DNA from: an uncultured Eubacterium sp.
GTDB lineage: Bacteria; Bacillota; Clostridia; Lachnospirales; Lachnospiraceae
DNA length: 6,321 nt
Direction: 5' to 3'
Assembly: GCA_905236225.1 (NCBI GenBank)
Contig: CAJOPM010000109.1
Span: forward strand, 1 to 6,321
Both the position numbers and the translations under genes were made by a program. Positions 6,272 to 6,321 of this stretch are shown one piece after another. A model generated the notes under the pieces. That model saw nothing but the letters and a program-made list of their open reading frames with translations, was not told the origin of the DNA and searched no databases. The first letter of the stretch is position 1. Each line of letters opens with the position of its first letter.

Positions 6272-6286
6272 GTCAGCGGAGCTGAC
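6272..6286. repeat. Hairpin GTCAGC-GGA-GCTGAC
   Basis: A perfect 6-bp stem (6272-6277 with 6281-6286) has a 3-nt loop and lies 13 bp from the previous hairpin. No T-tract is adjacent, though ATATTT follows on the plus strand. The left arm with its flanking base pairs, GCGTCAGC (6270-6277), also occurs as its reverse complement GCTGACGC at 6029-6036, near the phasin-like start. Confidence 0.5.
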
Positions 6287-6321
6287 ATATTTCATATGCA
6301 AATCTTAAGCGCATCAAAAGC

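Larger units (their letters stand above)
6007..6321. other. Intergenic region with promoter, structured leader and edge hairpins
   Basis: These 315 bp carry no gene that can be defended. From right to left they contain two strong hairpins (6237-6286), a 7-bp tandem repeat CTTGTAA x2 (6221-6234), a minus-strand extended -10 promoter (6183-6191), and a structured leader (6066-6168). Then come a small GATGC/GCGTC hairpin (6031-6044) and the ribosome binding site of the phasin-like gene. A short open frame beginning ATG at 6296 on the plus strand runs off the window (MQILSASK) but lacks a well-placed ribosome binding site. Confidence 0.7.

Noticed and set aside
6296..6321. Plus-strand start of a gene (ATG at 6296, MQILSASK) running off the window
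   Set aside because: Only eight codons are visible. The nearest GGAG (6278-6281) is 14 nt away and buried in a hairpin, so it cannot be supported.

Overview
The window reads as ordinary chromosome of a low-GC, strictly or largely anaerobic Bacillota, most likely a Clostridia of the Lachnospiraceae type (Butyrivibrio/Roseburia-like). That is an inference from the AT-rich codon choice, strong AGGAGG-like ribosome binding sites, and the gene set: clostridial-type ProA, AtoE short-chain fatty acid carrier, a YuxH-like EAL/HDOD protein, and AarF/UbiB next to a small phasin-like protein. No mobile element, CRISPR array, rRNA or tRNA was seen.

Layout, left to right. (1) 1-645, plus: C-terminal half of proA (glutamate-5-semialdehyde dehydrogenase), cut by the window edge. 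(2) A terminator hairpin at 651-679 separates it from the convergent minus-strand gene 694-1920, an HDOD signalling protein with a degenerate EAL domain. (3) A very AT-rich 335-bp divergent intergenic region (1921-2255) holds candidate promoters for both flanking genes and two inverted repeats. (4) 2256-3620, plus: AtoE-family short-chain fatty acid transporter, closed by a strong bidirectional terminator. (5) A three-gene minus-strand operon, transcribed 6006 to 3673: small phasin-like protein, UbiB/AarF (ABC1) atypical kinase with two C-terminal membrane segments, and an unrecognised 118-residue protein. (6) 6007-6321: a 315-bp region with no proven gene. It holds an extended -10 promoter and then a highly structured leader for the operon, plus two strong hairpins near the window edge.

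How the genes relate: proA belongs to proline synthesis, AtoE to short-chain fatty acid transport, and the EAL/HDOD protein probably to signalling without cyclic-di-GMP hydrolysis. The only clear cooperation is in the phasin/UbiB/118-residue operon, whose job in a presumably quinone-poor anaerobe is not known. The most unusual signal is the operon leader at about 6066-6168: an outer stem, two hairpins, and 7-nt perfectly complementary loops that could kiss. This arrangement resembles a structured cis-regulatory RNA and I do not recognise it as a known class.
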